Shown one piece after another: positions 35,284 to 44,669 of a DNA stretch of 64,000 nt; positions within the stretch are counted from its first letter, which is position 1, and every line of letters begins with the position of its first letter. Under the pieces are notes generated by a model. The model was given only the letters and a program-made list of their open reading frames with translations. It was not told where the DNA came from and did no database searches. Source of the DNA: Rhyzopertha dominica (taxonomy: Eukaryota > Arthropoda > Insecta > Coleoptera > Bostrichidae). Location: positions 54,581,325 through 54,645,324 of the forward strand of contig QCXZ01000064.1 in assembly GCA_025024175.1 (NCBI GenBank). Reading direction: 5' to 3'. The position numbers and the translations under genes are program-made.

Positions 35284-35922
35284 ATTACGTAACCGTCATC
35301 CAACAGAAGAAAACCACCCCGTTTCCAGCGTCTGCGAGTTCACGCATGCGCGGAATTCAAAAATTCCGCTAGCGCAGTTTTCCACTGGATTTTTGAAGTC
35401 CATCAGGGAGTCCGCATAAGAAGATCGCTGGAAACCGACTCTCACCCCCGACCACCCCCTTGTTACGAAGTTGACTTTGGAACGTCGTAGCATAGCCGTG
35501 TGACCCCTCCCGTCCGACTAAACCAAGGCCGCCGAATTGAATTCCGTCATCGCCGTCACCGTATTACGTAAGGGAACGGAGATCCGATTTTTCGCCGACT
35601 TCCCGTCGTCGGAGACCCGGCAAGTGGGTACTCGTTTCTGGCAAACCGGACCCGCTCTAGCGATTGGTAACATCAGATTGGACCGATTACGTAACACCAG
35701 GGACTTGGTGTTTTTGACCGACTTCCCGATCCCGGAGTCCTATCGAGTGGGGGCTCGTTTCTCACAAGCAAGGCACCCCCCATCGATTGCCGTAACCAGT
35801 TCCGGACTATTACGTAACCCGGAAGAGTTTGCGATTTTGACCGACTTCCTATTGCCCGAGACCAGCCGAGTGGGGACTCGTTTCTAACAAGTCGACGGTT
35901 CTCCGTCCAGTGCCATCATCAG
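35284..35922 (+). repeat. Leader with tandem ~123 bp repeats, ATTACGTAAC sites
   Basis: Between the primer-binding site and gag, ATTACGTAA occurs at 35,284, 35,563, 35,686 and 35,809 (the last three exactly 123 bp apart), each followed by related sequence ending in GTGGG-ACTCGTTTCT-like words. One more copy is in each LTR. ATTACGTAAC fits the PAR-bZIP/E4BP4 consensus RTTAYGTAAY. A 116-codon frame (35,537-35,887) translates the repeats as three related peptides (FFADFPSSETRQVGTRF, FLTDFPIPESYRVGARF, ILTDFLLPETSRVGTRF). Confidence 0.75.
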
Positions 35923-35949
35923 TTGAGCCGAGAACATCGTCCCGACCAG

Positions 35950-37806
35950 ATGGCTACCGGAGGACCTCCAGAAGAGAGACACATCGCCGAAGACGAGTCA
36001 TCTGACTCAGACTGCGCCGACGTCCGTGTCAGCTGGGTGTACCGTTTGAAGAGGCACCAGCTGATGCACGAGCTAGGGAAGAGGAAACTCTCCACCGAAG
36101 GGGCCGTACAGGAGCTTCGCCAGAGGATGATCAGACATCTCCGTCAAGAAGTTCCGAATCCCAGTACTGTACTGATCCCCACCGTTGTGTCGGTCCCCTC
36201 TCCGATCTACACCGTTTCCACCACAATGACGTCAACGACGACCGTTATCACCGCCTATAAAGGTCCGATATCCACAGCTCTGAAGAGAGTATCTAAACAG
36301 CCACTGCAGGAGACAGTAGCTAACCAGCCACCGCAGGAGACAGTAGCTAACCAGCCACCACGGAAGACAGTAGCCGACCAACCAACGCAGAAGACCGAAC
36401 CAGTCCAACCCACGACAGAACCAGCATCAGTAGCAAGCCAGCTACAGCAGGAGAGAGTTCCGATCCAAACGGCAACCGAGGACTATCCACCGACAAGAGT
36501 ACCGATCCAGCCGTCGCAGGAGTCAGTTGTCAGACAGCCGCAACCCCGAGTCACCAGTCCACCGAGGGCATCTCCGATCCAGTCATCGCTCTCAGACTCT
36601 CCGGAGAGGACAGCACCGAGCGAGCAACTGTACCAGGCAAGTACTCTGCAACGGGACCAAGTCTCCAGTCCCCAATCGATCCAGCCACCGCCAGTCACCG
36701 ACCCGCAGAAGAGCGTCGAGATCGAGGAGTTCTTCGAGACACTTCTCCGAGTAACCAGTCCACAGGAGAGCAAATCACCGCCACACGTAGTTCCCAGTCC
36801 ACCCATGGAGGACCGGCGGATTCCGGCAATCGTACCAGGGCCCAGCCAGTCTACAACACCTCCGCCAGATCCTTCAAATGCAGGGGTATATTCACCGACT
36901 CCAGTCCGCCGTGCCCGCATACGGTCCGACCTGAAGCCGCACCGATGGGGAATCCACTTTGATGGATCCACCGATGGGGTCGCCTTCATGGAACAGCTGC
37001 TAGACGTTATGGACCGATACGATGTTTCACACGAGGAAGTGATGCCGACCCTGCCCGAACTGCTATCTGGACTAGCCCTGGCCTGGTACCGTAACAACCG
37101 CCATGACTGGAGAGGCTGGGAAGACTTCGTGGCCGACTTCGAGCTGAATTACTACCCGGCTGACTATAAGATCAACCTCGAGAGGGAGATAGGTCAGCGT
37201 ACTCAGCAGCCACACGAAACCGCCTTGGAGTACATTACCGCCATTCGTACCCTGATCCGCCGTCATGGAGGCATGACACCGGCGCAGGAACTGTACTGGC
37301 TACACCGGAACATGTTGCCAGAGTACCGCATGTTCATCCGCCGCCAGGAATGCACCAGCGTTGCCAGTTTGCTGTCCGCCGCCAAGGATTTCGAGACCCT
37401 CCGCCAGGACCAGCTAACCGCCAGCGCCCAGGATGTAACCGAAAGGCCTGAAGAAAGAAGACCCGTCCCGCAACCAAGGATTTCAGTTGATCGTGGGAAT
37501 CCACCGACATACCGACAACCCCAGGAATATCACCAGAGACAAGAACCGCCACCCAGACGTTTCAATCCACCGGAACAGACACCCATACCGCAATCGACAC
37601 ACCAACCGCAGGATAACAGACCCAGTCATCGCCACCGAGAAGACACATCTAACCGTATCGACACCAGCCGTCCCGTATGTTGGAGATGTGGGCAGAGAGG
37701 CCACTCACGCAGTCAGTGCCAGAACCCCTTTGTGAAGTTCTGCTCAAGGTGTGGCCGCCGTGGAATTTTCTCACGGGACTGCACATGCCGGAATTCGGAA
37801 AACTAG
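35950..37806 (+). CDS. gag: Retroelement Gag, intact
   Basis: 618 codons from the ATG at 35,950 (a TTG at 35,923 is upstream in frame, but ATG is preferred). Residues about 33-65 (YRLKRHQLMHELGKRKLS, then QELRQRMIRHL) look like a SAP-type helix-turn-helix, as found in some arthropod Ty3/Gypsy Gags. Residues about 110-330 are Pro/Gln/Ser-rich with degenerate short repeats (ETVANQPPQ). Residues about 336-485 form a retrotransposon Gag domain (FMEQLLDVMDRYDVSHEE, LALAWYRNNRHDWRGWEDF, ETALEYITAIRTL). The C-terminus has zinc knuckles: CWRCGQRGHSRSQC (residues about 577-590), then a CxxC-rich variant CSRCGRRGIFSRDCTC. Gag packages the element's RNA into particles. No disabling change seen. Its frame is +1 relative to the next one, which would need a -1 shift. 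Confidence 0.9.
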   Translation: MATGGPPEERHIAEDESSDSDCADVRVSWVYRLKRHQLMHELGKRKLSTEGAVQELRQRMIRHLRQEVPNPSTVLIPTVVSVPSPIYTVSTTMTSTTTVITAYKGPISTALKRVSKQPLQETVANQPPQETVANQPPRKTVADQPTQKTEPVQPTTEPASVASQLQQERVPIQTATEDYPPTRVPIQPSQESVVRQPQPRVTSPPRASPIQSSLSDSPERTAPSEQLYQASTLQRDQVSSPQSIQPPPVTDPQKSVEIEEFFETLLRVTSPQESKSPPHVVPSPPMEDRRIPAIVPGPSQSTTPPPDPSNAGVYSPTPVRRARIRSDLKPHRWGIHFDGSTDGVAFMEQLLDVMDRYDVSHEEVMPTLPELLSGLALAWYRNNRHDWRGWEDFVADFELNYYPADYKINLEREIGQRTQQPHETALEYITAIRTLIRRHGGMTPAQELYWLHRNMLPEYRMFIRRQECTSVASLLSAAKDFETLRQDQLTASAQDVTERPEERRPVPQPRISVDRGNPPTYRQPQEYHQRQEPPPRRFNPPEQTPIPQSTHQPQDNRPSHRHREDTSNRIDTSRPVCWRCGQRGHSRSQCQNPFVKFCSRCGRRGIFSRDCTCRNSEN

Positions 37807-39203
37807 ATGGCAGCACATCAGTCCGGAGGCCTGAACTGCTGCCCGTACACACCGCCTCCGAAAACCGACCACACATAAGGATCCACATACAGGGAAGACC
37901 GTTCACTGCACTCATCGATACCGGATCCGTATCTTCATACATAGGACCTACCGTTGCGCGATATCTGGAAAGAATCGGAGTCCCTGAACAAAATTCAGGC
38001 TCTCCGACCGCCAGAGTAATCGATGGCCGCCAGGTCCAGATCTCCAAGGCCTACGAGGTAGAGGTCCGCATAGAAGACGAAGCCCGACAACACCGTTTCC
38101 TGCACATACCTACGATGACCAGCGAAGTACTACTTGGAATGGATTTTCTCCGAGCCATAAACCTGCACATGAACCTCCAATCCGGGTTCGTGTTTCACAG
38201 GAACCGCAACATTTCTCTACCGAACTGCCGGACCATCCAGCAATTCGACACCACCGTCACCGCTAGCACCGAGCTCAAGCCTGTCTTGAAACACCGCAAA
38301 GGAGTCCCCAAAAAGGTCAACAGTACACTACCTAGGGATCCCGTACCAGTTACCGATATAGGAGCCACCGACATAATCCAGGAGAACGATGCCGCCACCC
38401 AGGAACTGCAAGATTGTTCTTGGTACCGACGCCGATTCACGGAAGTCCAGCGGCATCCAGATCAATTCCCAGATTACCGCATCACCGACCACCGACTTTA
38501 CCACCACATAGACGGCCACCACAGCGACAAGGAGCTGTCCAAACCGTGGAAATTATGTGTACCGAAGCCTCTCCGCCGTCGTATGTTAGAAGAGAAGCAC
38601 GACGCACCGACCGCCGGACATTTAGGGGTATCCAGGACGATAGCCCGACTGGCCCAGCAATATTACTGGCCAGGAATGTTCCGGGACGCCGCAAAGTACG
38701 TTCGTAGATGCCAGCACTGCCAGGGTGTTAAAATTTCACAGCAGAGGCCACACGGACGACTTCAGCGAACGGCAAACCGCAACCGGTGGAAACCCGTTAA
38801 CACAGACCGACCCCGACCTGCAACGGAAGAAAGCTCCCAAGCCGAGCAACCGAAGACTACGCCCTCCAAGTCCAGCCAAAGGATTCGCATTCAGCCGGAT
38901 CAATGCTGGCGATGTGGCGAGCCAGGTCACCGACGTAATGGCTGCTTACAGCCACCGATGCTGTTCTGTTCTCGATGCGGAACAGTAGGCATCATGTCCA
39001 GGAAGTGCGACTGCCCGACAGAGCCCAGAAGGCCAACGAGGGAAAGAGAGGCCTCGTTCGAACAGTCCACGCCGAGCAGACGGATCCACACCCGAAGGAT
39101 GACTTCCCAAAGGAAGGACTACCGAAGGATGACCATGACCAGGATAACCGCGGAACGCGATAGTTTCAATATTGTAAGTTCGCCGCTATTGACTTGTACA
39201 TAA
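37677..39203 (+). CDS. Chimeric Pol remnant: protease, H2C2 finger, zinc knuckle
   Basis: A 508-codon open frame overlapping the end of gag in the -1 frame, so it is probably made by frameshifting before the gag stop at 37,804-37,806. Domains in order: aspartic protease with ALIDTGSVSSYIGP (catalytic Asp near residue 81) and the partner VLLGMDFL; a linker; an integrase-type H2C2 finger with HDAPTAGHLGVSRTI (His from residue 308), YYWPGM and CQHC; then, near residues 410-447, a second nucleocapsid-like pair, CWRCGEPGHRRNGC and CSRCGTVGIMSRKCDC, similar to but not identical with the one in Gag. There is no RT, RNase H or DDE integrase core. The frame is open throughout, so this structure is not simple decay. 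A C-terminal knuckle after the H2C2 finger is not a normal Pol arrangement. Confidence 0.88.
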   Translation: MLEMWAERPLTQSVPEPLCEVLLKVWPPWNFLTGLHMPEFGKLDGSTSVRRPELLPVHTASENRPHIRIHIQGRPFTALIDTGSVSSYIGPTVARYLERIGVPEQNSGSPTARVIDGRQVQISKAYEVEVRIEDEARQHRFLHIPTMTSEVLLGMDFLRAINLHMNLQSGFVFHRNRNISLPNCRTIQQFDTTVTASTELKPVLKHRKGVPKKVNSTLPRDPVPVTDIGATDIIQENDAATQELQDCSWYRRRFTEVQRHPDQFPDYRITDHRLYHHIDGHHSDKELSKPWKLCVPKPLRRRMLEEKHDAPTAGHLGVSRTIARLAQQYYWPGMFRDAAKYVRRCQHCQGVKISQQRPHGRLQRTANRNRWKPVNTDRPRPATEESSQAEQPKTTPSKSSQRIRIQPDQCWRCGEPGHRRNGCLQPPMLFCSRCGTVGIMSRKCDCPTEPRRPTREREASFEQSTPSRRIHTRRMTSQRKDYRRMTMTRITAERDSFNIVSSPLLTCT

Positions 39204-39204
39204 A

Positions 39205-39290
39205 TGAAATACTTTAGAATTGTAAATAGTTAGATTAAGATGAAATACTATAGGATTGTAAATAGTTAGGATAAGTGAAATATTATAGGT
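39205..39290 (+). repeat. 36 bp tandem repeat near element 3' end
   Basis: About 2.4 copies starting at 39,205, 39,241 and 39,276, each TGAAATAC followed by TTGTAAATAGTTAG in the full units. Lies in the short untranslated tail. Confidence 0.7.
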
Positions 39291-39312
39291 TCTTTTTCCG
39301 CGCCCCCGAAGT

Positions 39313-39322
39313 AAGAGGAGAA
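39313..39322 (+). promoter_or_regulatory. Polypurine tract
   Basis: AAGAGGAGAA lies immediately before the right LTR. This is the expected position and composition for plus-strand priming. Confidence 0.7.
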
Positions 39323-40715
39323 TGTAACGAAGTTACAAACCGGGCCTTAGTCAAGTTTCAATCCGCGGCCGTATATCTGTCTCAAGTCCGCGATTCGCGG
39401 AGTTCGGACGAACAACACATGCTGGCGCCACTAGTCAGCTCTCTTGTTCCTCCCGCTCCAGCCGATGTAAATAAAAGCTGTGACCGTCCACTGCTCGATT
39501 GAGTGGTGACCGACCTATCGTCCGATCCACTCGCAGCGATACCTAGGTGAGGGAGCTCCGTCACTCTCACCACATCGCTTGCTTAGCCGTATAAGCCCGC
39601 GTGCTGCGCGTTGTCACAGCCGCCGTAGTGCGGGGGAGCCGCTAATTGATGCACAGTGTATGGTAGCTTTCCGTGCAGNTTGTGTCTTGTCAGCGACTCG
39701 TACCGCGCACAGGGGGTTGCTGAGGGGTTTCTAATACACGGTAGCTTTCCGGGTATTACAGACTCGTAGGCAGCTCTCTTGCTCGACCGTTGTTTGTCCG
39801 TGTGTTTCGCGTTGTCACGACCGCCGTAGCCCGGGGGAGCCGTTGTTTGATGCACGGTGTATGGTAGCTTTCCGTGCACCTTGTATCTTGTCAGCGACTC
39901 GTACCGCACGCAGGGGGCTGCTAGAGAGTTTCTAATGCACAGGTAGTTTTCCGGGTATTACAGACTCTTAGGCAGCTCTCTCTTGTTCGACCGTTATTTG
40001 CCCGTGTGTTTCGCGTTGTCACAGCCGCCGTAGTCCGGGGGAGCCGTTGTTTGATACACGGTGTATGGTAGTTTTCCGTGCACTTTGTATCTTGTCAGCG
40101 ACTCGTACCGCACGCAGGGGGTTGCTAGAGAGTTTCTAATGCACGGTAGCTTTCCGGGTATTACAGACTCGTAAGGCAGCTCTCTCTCTCTTGCTCGACC
40201 GTTATCTTCACGCGCTGGTATTCACGTTCTTTTTGTCTTACACTCTCGCTCCGACTAGCTCCTTTTATTATCTCATACTAAGAGCCGCGTTGCAACCGTA
40301 CTATAAAATTACATAACCGTAGCTTGACCGAGGCTTACTTAAGAAGGGGTTCCGTTTTGTTTATAACCGCTATTAAGTTTTGTTGTTTTGAAAATAAACC
40401 GTGTTTTAGGCGATTGCTGGTTTTCTTTCTGCTCGCACCGCTTGCTTCCCCGCATCCCGCTAACATCCCTTTCAGCTTGCGGCATCCACCCTCGGGGTTG
40501 TTCCCTGGAGTGCCGATCTTCACTGCAGCTACCCTGGTCTGCACACGTAAGAGGGATCGTGTGTAGTGGTCTGAGGAGCATACCTCAGGATAATAAAAAA
40601 CTGGCGCCCGAGAAACCGTTTTGACGCTGAGCTTAGTGCTTACGTCACTCATTACGTAACCGTCCGCCCTCCGATCCGAAGGCCCGTTCCGCCGCTCCGC
40701 GAAAAAGGCGTCACA
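39323..40715 (+). repeat. Right LTR (1,393 bp)
   Basis: Same length as the left LTR, shifted by exactly 5,481 bp, with an N at 39,679. It is followed by TGGC, the target duplication, and then the LINE resumes. Confidence 0.92.
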
Positions 40716-41542
40716 TGGCAATTCATAATCTCGATGTCCCTTGAAAGGTTTTGTTCAAGTACAGAAAGGTTTTTACTTTGCAAAGCCAATGCCATGTCGT
40801 TATAGACAAATTTTCTCGACTGAGTTACTCGAAGGTCATTTACATAAAGGTTGAAAAGAATAGGCGACAGAACCGATCCTTGTGGAAGACCATTATTTAA
40901 AATCCTGAATTTGCCACTTTTCTCGCCCAGAAAACTCTGAATTGACGTTGGGACAGCATTCGTTCGATAAGCTTCACAGTTTTTTCTACATTTCAGAATA
41001 TTAAATAGTTTTAGGATCAATCCATCTTTCCACACAGTATCATATGCCGCCGATAAGTCTATGAAGACTACTCCAGTTTTAATATTTTCTGGAAACCAGC
41101 TTCAGTATATGTTGTTAGAGCCAAGACTTGGTCACAGCAACTTCTGTTCTTCCTAAAACCTGCTTGTTCCTTCGGAAGTGAATTTTCAATAATAGGTCCT
41201 ATTCTCTGGTAACTTGTAGCAGACACTCAGGAGGGCAATGGGTCGGTAACTTCTTGCTTCATTTGGAGGTTTCTCAGGCTTTAAGACAGCAATCACCTTT
41301 GTGTTCTGAAACAAACTTGGAAGAGTACACGTATTTAAAATATAATTATAGAACAATAACGACCATTTTAAAGCATTCGGCNGCAAGCTTTTCAAGAATT
41401 CTGGGTAAATACTATCAAAACCAGCAGCTTTGCGGACTTTCAGAGCACAAATAGCTTGCCAAAGTTCTTCCAATGAGAACAACTGTGACAACTCTACTGA
41501 AGGTTCGCACCTTTTTCTGAAATTACGAAGCTTCCCCTTCAT
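40716..41542 (-). pseudogene. LINE reverse transcriptase, disrupted
   Basis: Minus-strand RT in two frames. 41,186-41,542 carries FSLEELWQAICALKVRKAAG, FDSIYPEFLK, TKVIAVLKPEKPP and ARSYRPIALLSVCYK. Around 41,090-41,185 GPIIENSLPKEQAGFRKNRS and CDQVLALTTY can be read in other frames. 40,716-41,035 carries NNGLPQGSVLSPILFNLYVN (motif B) and FVYNDMALALQ. In the last motif the family has YADD, so the catalytic centre is damaged (YND, one residue short). It copies LINE RNA in intact relatives. The LTR element inserted right after EIMNCH. N at 41,382. Confidence 0.85.
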
Positions 41543-42140
41543 TTTTTTTTAAAACATTAGGCGAAATTAATGACGTTTTATTATGCGTTTCATTAATGGT
41601 TGGTTCTAATTTTTCAGCAAGTTCCAGCTGCTGTGACTGGAGTGGGTGAAGTTCATGGTCTGCATTGGAATATTGCATTTTTTCTTCCGAGATTGAGTCA
41701 GGGATTCTAGAATATTGTCAGCCAATTCATAACTAGGATGAGCTTGATACTGTACAAGGGACATAGCATTTTNGAAAACCTTTTGGAATCGTTCTTTTTG
41801 CAGCAGCCTTTATTACACCAATAAATATTTCGTAGTTTTCAGTAGTTACTGGGTCCCATCGAAGATTCATGTCAATTTAAGTACTAAATCTTAACTAGTA
41901 TACCGTGAGGTGATCGGCAAATACACAAGATTATTGGTCTTTTTGGTATTTTTAGTGCAGCCATCTCAATACCGTTCTTACAGGATATATTTTTCATTTT
42001 GACTAACTCTAGATACTTAAATTTGTTGTCAGTAGCTTTCCTACAATAAGTGTCATCTAATTCAGATAATAGCCCTGAAAAAGAGTAAAATTCATCTAAA
42101 AAGAAATCTATTTTGCGTCCCAAGTAACCAGGCGTTCACA
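40716..42140 (-). mobile_element. Jockey-like LINE, part upstream of the LTR insertion
   Basis: Minus-strand LINE ORF2 in the correct domain order from right to left. A possible endonuclease remnant (MAALKIPKRPIILCICRSPH, at 41,884-42,123) comes first, then a linker, then the RT at 40,716-41,542. Frameshifts separate the parts. It is joined to 33,650-33,841 when the LTR element is removed. Confidence 0.75.
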
Positions 42141-43229
42141 ATACCAGTCTAATGGTTTTCGAAACTACTGAGCGCACAACTTGCACGAATATGAGGTTCT
42201 TAGCATCTCATACATAATACTCTTTGATTCTCCGTTTACATTCTCAATTCCATTTTATTTAATTTTATTGTAGTCATTTCCCATTTAGTAGCTTTTGTAA
42301 CGACACCGTCTCAAATCCTTTAATTATTCCTTGCAAATTCAAAGCTTTACGATCTTAATTAATTCCGCTACACTTTTCACTGTTGCAGCAATTACCGGGT
42401 CAGCAAACTAATTACGCACTAATTGCATAGTCTTAGTTTCAGTATAATATGAATATTATATCCCAATTAGGAACTATCACGGTCTACTGTAATTTCCGCA
42501 TTTAACCGAGGTAGGCGCTATAAACCCTTAATTCCATTTTAGTTACCTTCCGCTGGAGTTCATTCCAAGAACACCTACTCGCTGCGGACGTTAATCGACC
42601 CAGAATGGTGTTCAAAGCTCAGGAGGTTTCAAGAAGATGCGCCGTCCGGTTGGCGCTAGGGTAACTTAACTTCGTTTTTGCGCTGCTCTTTACGATAACG
42701 TAGAATGAAGCAGAGAAACAAGGATGAGCAGCTTCGTTGTCGGTCGGGTCGTTTTAAATCAATGGCTTGTCCATCAAGAGCAATTGCTGGTTTTTATAGA
42801 TACTAGCGACATTAAAATACACGACGGTTGTGCTAATCCCCTTTCTGTGCGCGAATGTTTTTTGTGCGGTTGGTAAGTCATTTGCGATTTTGCTGAACGA
42901 GATCCTCTTTTAAACGATGCAGGATGAGCATTTTATTATATTTCATCAACATTTATTTTAAAATGTTGTTATTATTCTACTACAAGAGTAAGCAAGTACC
43001 AAGTCTGCAACAAGTTATGCCTATTATTTTAATTTTATTTCAAAATAATAACTATGAGTATATCAGCCAGGATATCGTTCACAAGTAACCTAACAAATTA
43101 AATTACCGTGAAAGTTTCTTCATTATATGTACAAAAATTACAACTCATTTGGCTAATTATATGCAGAGGCGATGCTGGTGTGCTTTGATGCCCTTATGCA
43201 TATAATGCATATAATATATGCCAAGTAAA
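42141..43229. other. Unassigned intergenic DNA
   Basis: No gene or clear repeat seen. Confidence 0.45.
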
Positions 43230-44045
43230 GACTTTTCTGTCCTTGAATAAAACCTTTCAAGAGACATCAAGATTATGAATTGCTATTTTAAAGCCTGGCG
43301 CATGTGCCCTAATCCGCTGAAGACAGAAGTAACTTGTTTTCATCTCAGCAATCATCAAAGGGAAAACAACTTCAAGTTATGTCAAATAACATACTCGTAA
43401 TTCTTAAACATAACTTCTAGATACAAGCGTACTCCGTACTTCTGCAACTGTCTTGCTTTATAACACTGCTGATTACTGCTGTCCTGTTTGGAAAAATAGT
43501 CATCACACAGGAAAATCAGGAAAAGTTGACTCAACTGAATACTGCAATGCGACTAATCACTGAAACAATTAAGTTAACTCCATTACCTTGGCTTCCGGTT
43601 CTTTCAAACATTGCTCCTCGGAGATTCGCAGACAGTTCTGCAAGAGTTACCTACAACTCGGTTAACTTCCAGGAAACGTAGGTGGACAGAAGATTTCCTT
43701 CGTGCTCCTTGCACCATTGGCTAGTGTTGTGTTTGACACATGATAACATGATATATTTAATCAAGAGCTTATAGACGATCCTACAGAAAAGGTAGCAGGA
43801 ACTGACTTCCCGAGAAAGTTTTGGGTCACTCTAAATCGCGTCGCACTGGTCATGGGAAGTGCAACTTTTTTCTTAATAAAACAATTGAACATATAGTCAA
43901 CAGATGCCTCCGTATAACATGGCCTGGTGGTTTTGCGTCTATCCATCTTGTTTATGAAAGTGTTGAAGATTGTCTTAAGACAATCGAGATCTGATTGGAG
44001 TTTTTATGCGATTTTCTTCAATACTCTATCCAAAATAAATACATA
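43230..44045 (+). pseudogene. LINE ORF2 C-terminal fragment (sister of 33.6-42.1 kb LINE)
   Basis: Plus-strand LINE 3' part. At 43,260-43,400 it matches the LINE interrupted by the LTR element. Then come YNTADYCCPVWKNSHHTGK, the SEIRRQ segment, then DFPRKFWVTLNRVALVMG (family DFPRKxWxTLNRxRTxHG) and IEHIVNRCL with WPGGFASIHLVYESVEDCL at the C-terminus, and an AATAAA at about 44,034. Several frameshifts and stops. Typical of a 5'-truncated Jockey-like copy. Confidence 0.75.
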
Positions 44046-44669
44046 CATGTACGTATCTATTCTTGATAGAGGGCAATTGCCAGATCTCTTATCGTAGAAT
44101 AAAAATATTGTTTTTTTTTTATTTCAACGCTTTTATAAATGTCGACCGTAGTCGCATGAAATTAACAGAACTGTGTAATGCATTAATGATTTTCATAAGA
44201 ATATATACATACCTACAATTAACTTGTATACTAGTAAAAGCAGGATTTTGATCACCCATCAAGGAAAGCCTATCAGTTTAACACTTATCTAAGCAATACC
44301 AAAGTACTTGTAANTAACAGTTTTTTCAAATCTCAATTTACTGCTAGCATTTTGCAATCAAAGTATATATGTGCAATACATAGGAAGTCCTTATCTTAAT
44401 TTTCGGTACTTGAGTGTGCTTACACAATTTCATGACCTGTATATACAAATAGAGTGGGACAGTTTCACAATGAATTAAGTTGCTGCTAGGTGTAGTAATA
44501 GCTGTAAAACACAACTTACATCTTTTAAAAGTTGGATCTAGAATTGCTATGCTATATAATAAGATATTTATGGTAGAAAATCAAAATTAGGTATTACTGC
44601 ATGTATACCTGCTTGCATAATAAATCACAATCTAGAGGGTTTGATTGCCAAAATAATAACACGCTTATA
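44046..44669. other. Unassigned intergenic DNA
   Basis: No supported feature. N at 44,314. Confidence 0.45.

Larger units (their letters stand above)
33842..40715 (+). mobile_element. Young LTR retroelement lacking reverse transcriptase
   Basis: A complete 6,874 bp insertion. Two 1,393 bp LTRs start TGTAAC and end TCACA, and a 4 bp target duplication, TGGC, lies outside (33,838-33,841 and 40,716-40,719 give continuous LINE sequence when the insertion is removed). A primer-binding site follows the left LTR and a polypurine tract precedes the right one. Gag is intact. The second frame keeps protease, the integrase H2C2 finger and an extra pair of gag-type zinc knuckles but has no RT, RNase H or integrase catalytic core. 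The LTRs differ by one base I can see (34,165 T versus 39,646 A) plus an N, so insertion was recent and must have used another element's RT. Gag and protease types fit Ty3/Gypsy. Confidence 0.93.

Noticed and set aside
34854..35303. Frames of 80-149 codons inside the LTRs
   Set aside because: Repeated identically in both LTRs because the DNA is duplicated; no domain and no reason for LTR coding.
36483..37097. 204-codon frame antisense to gag
   Set aside because: Shadow of the GC-rich Gag coding sequence; no domain, and the sense frame is clearly real.
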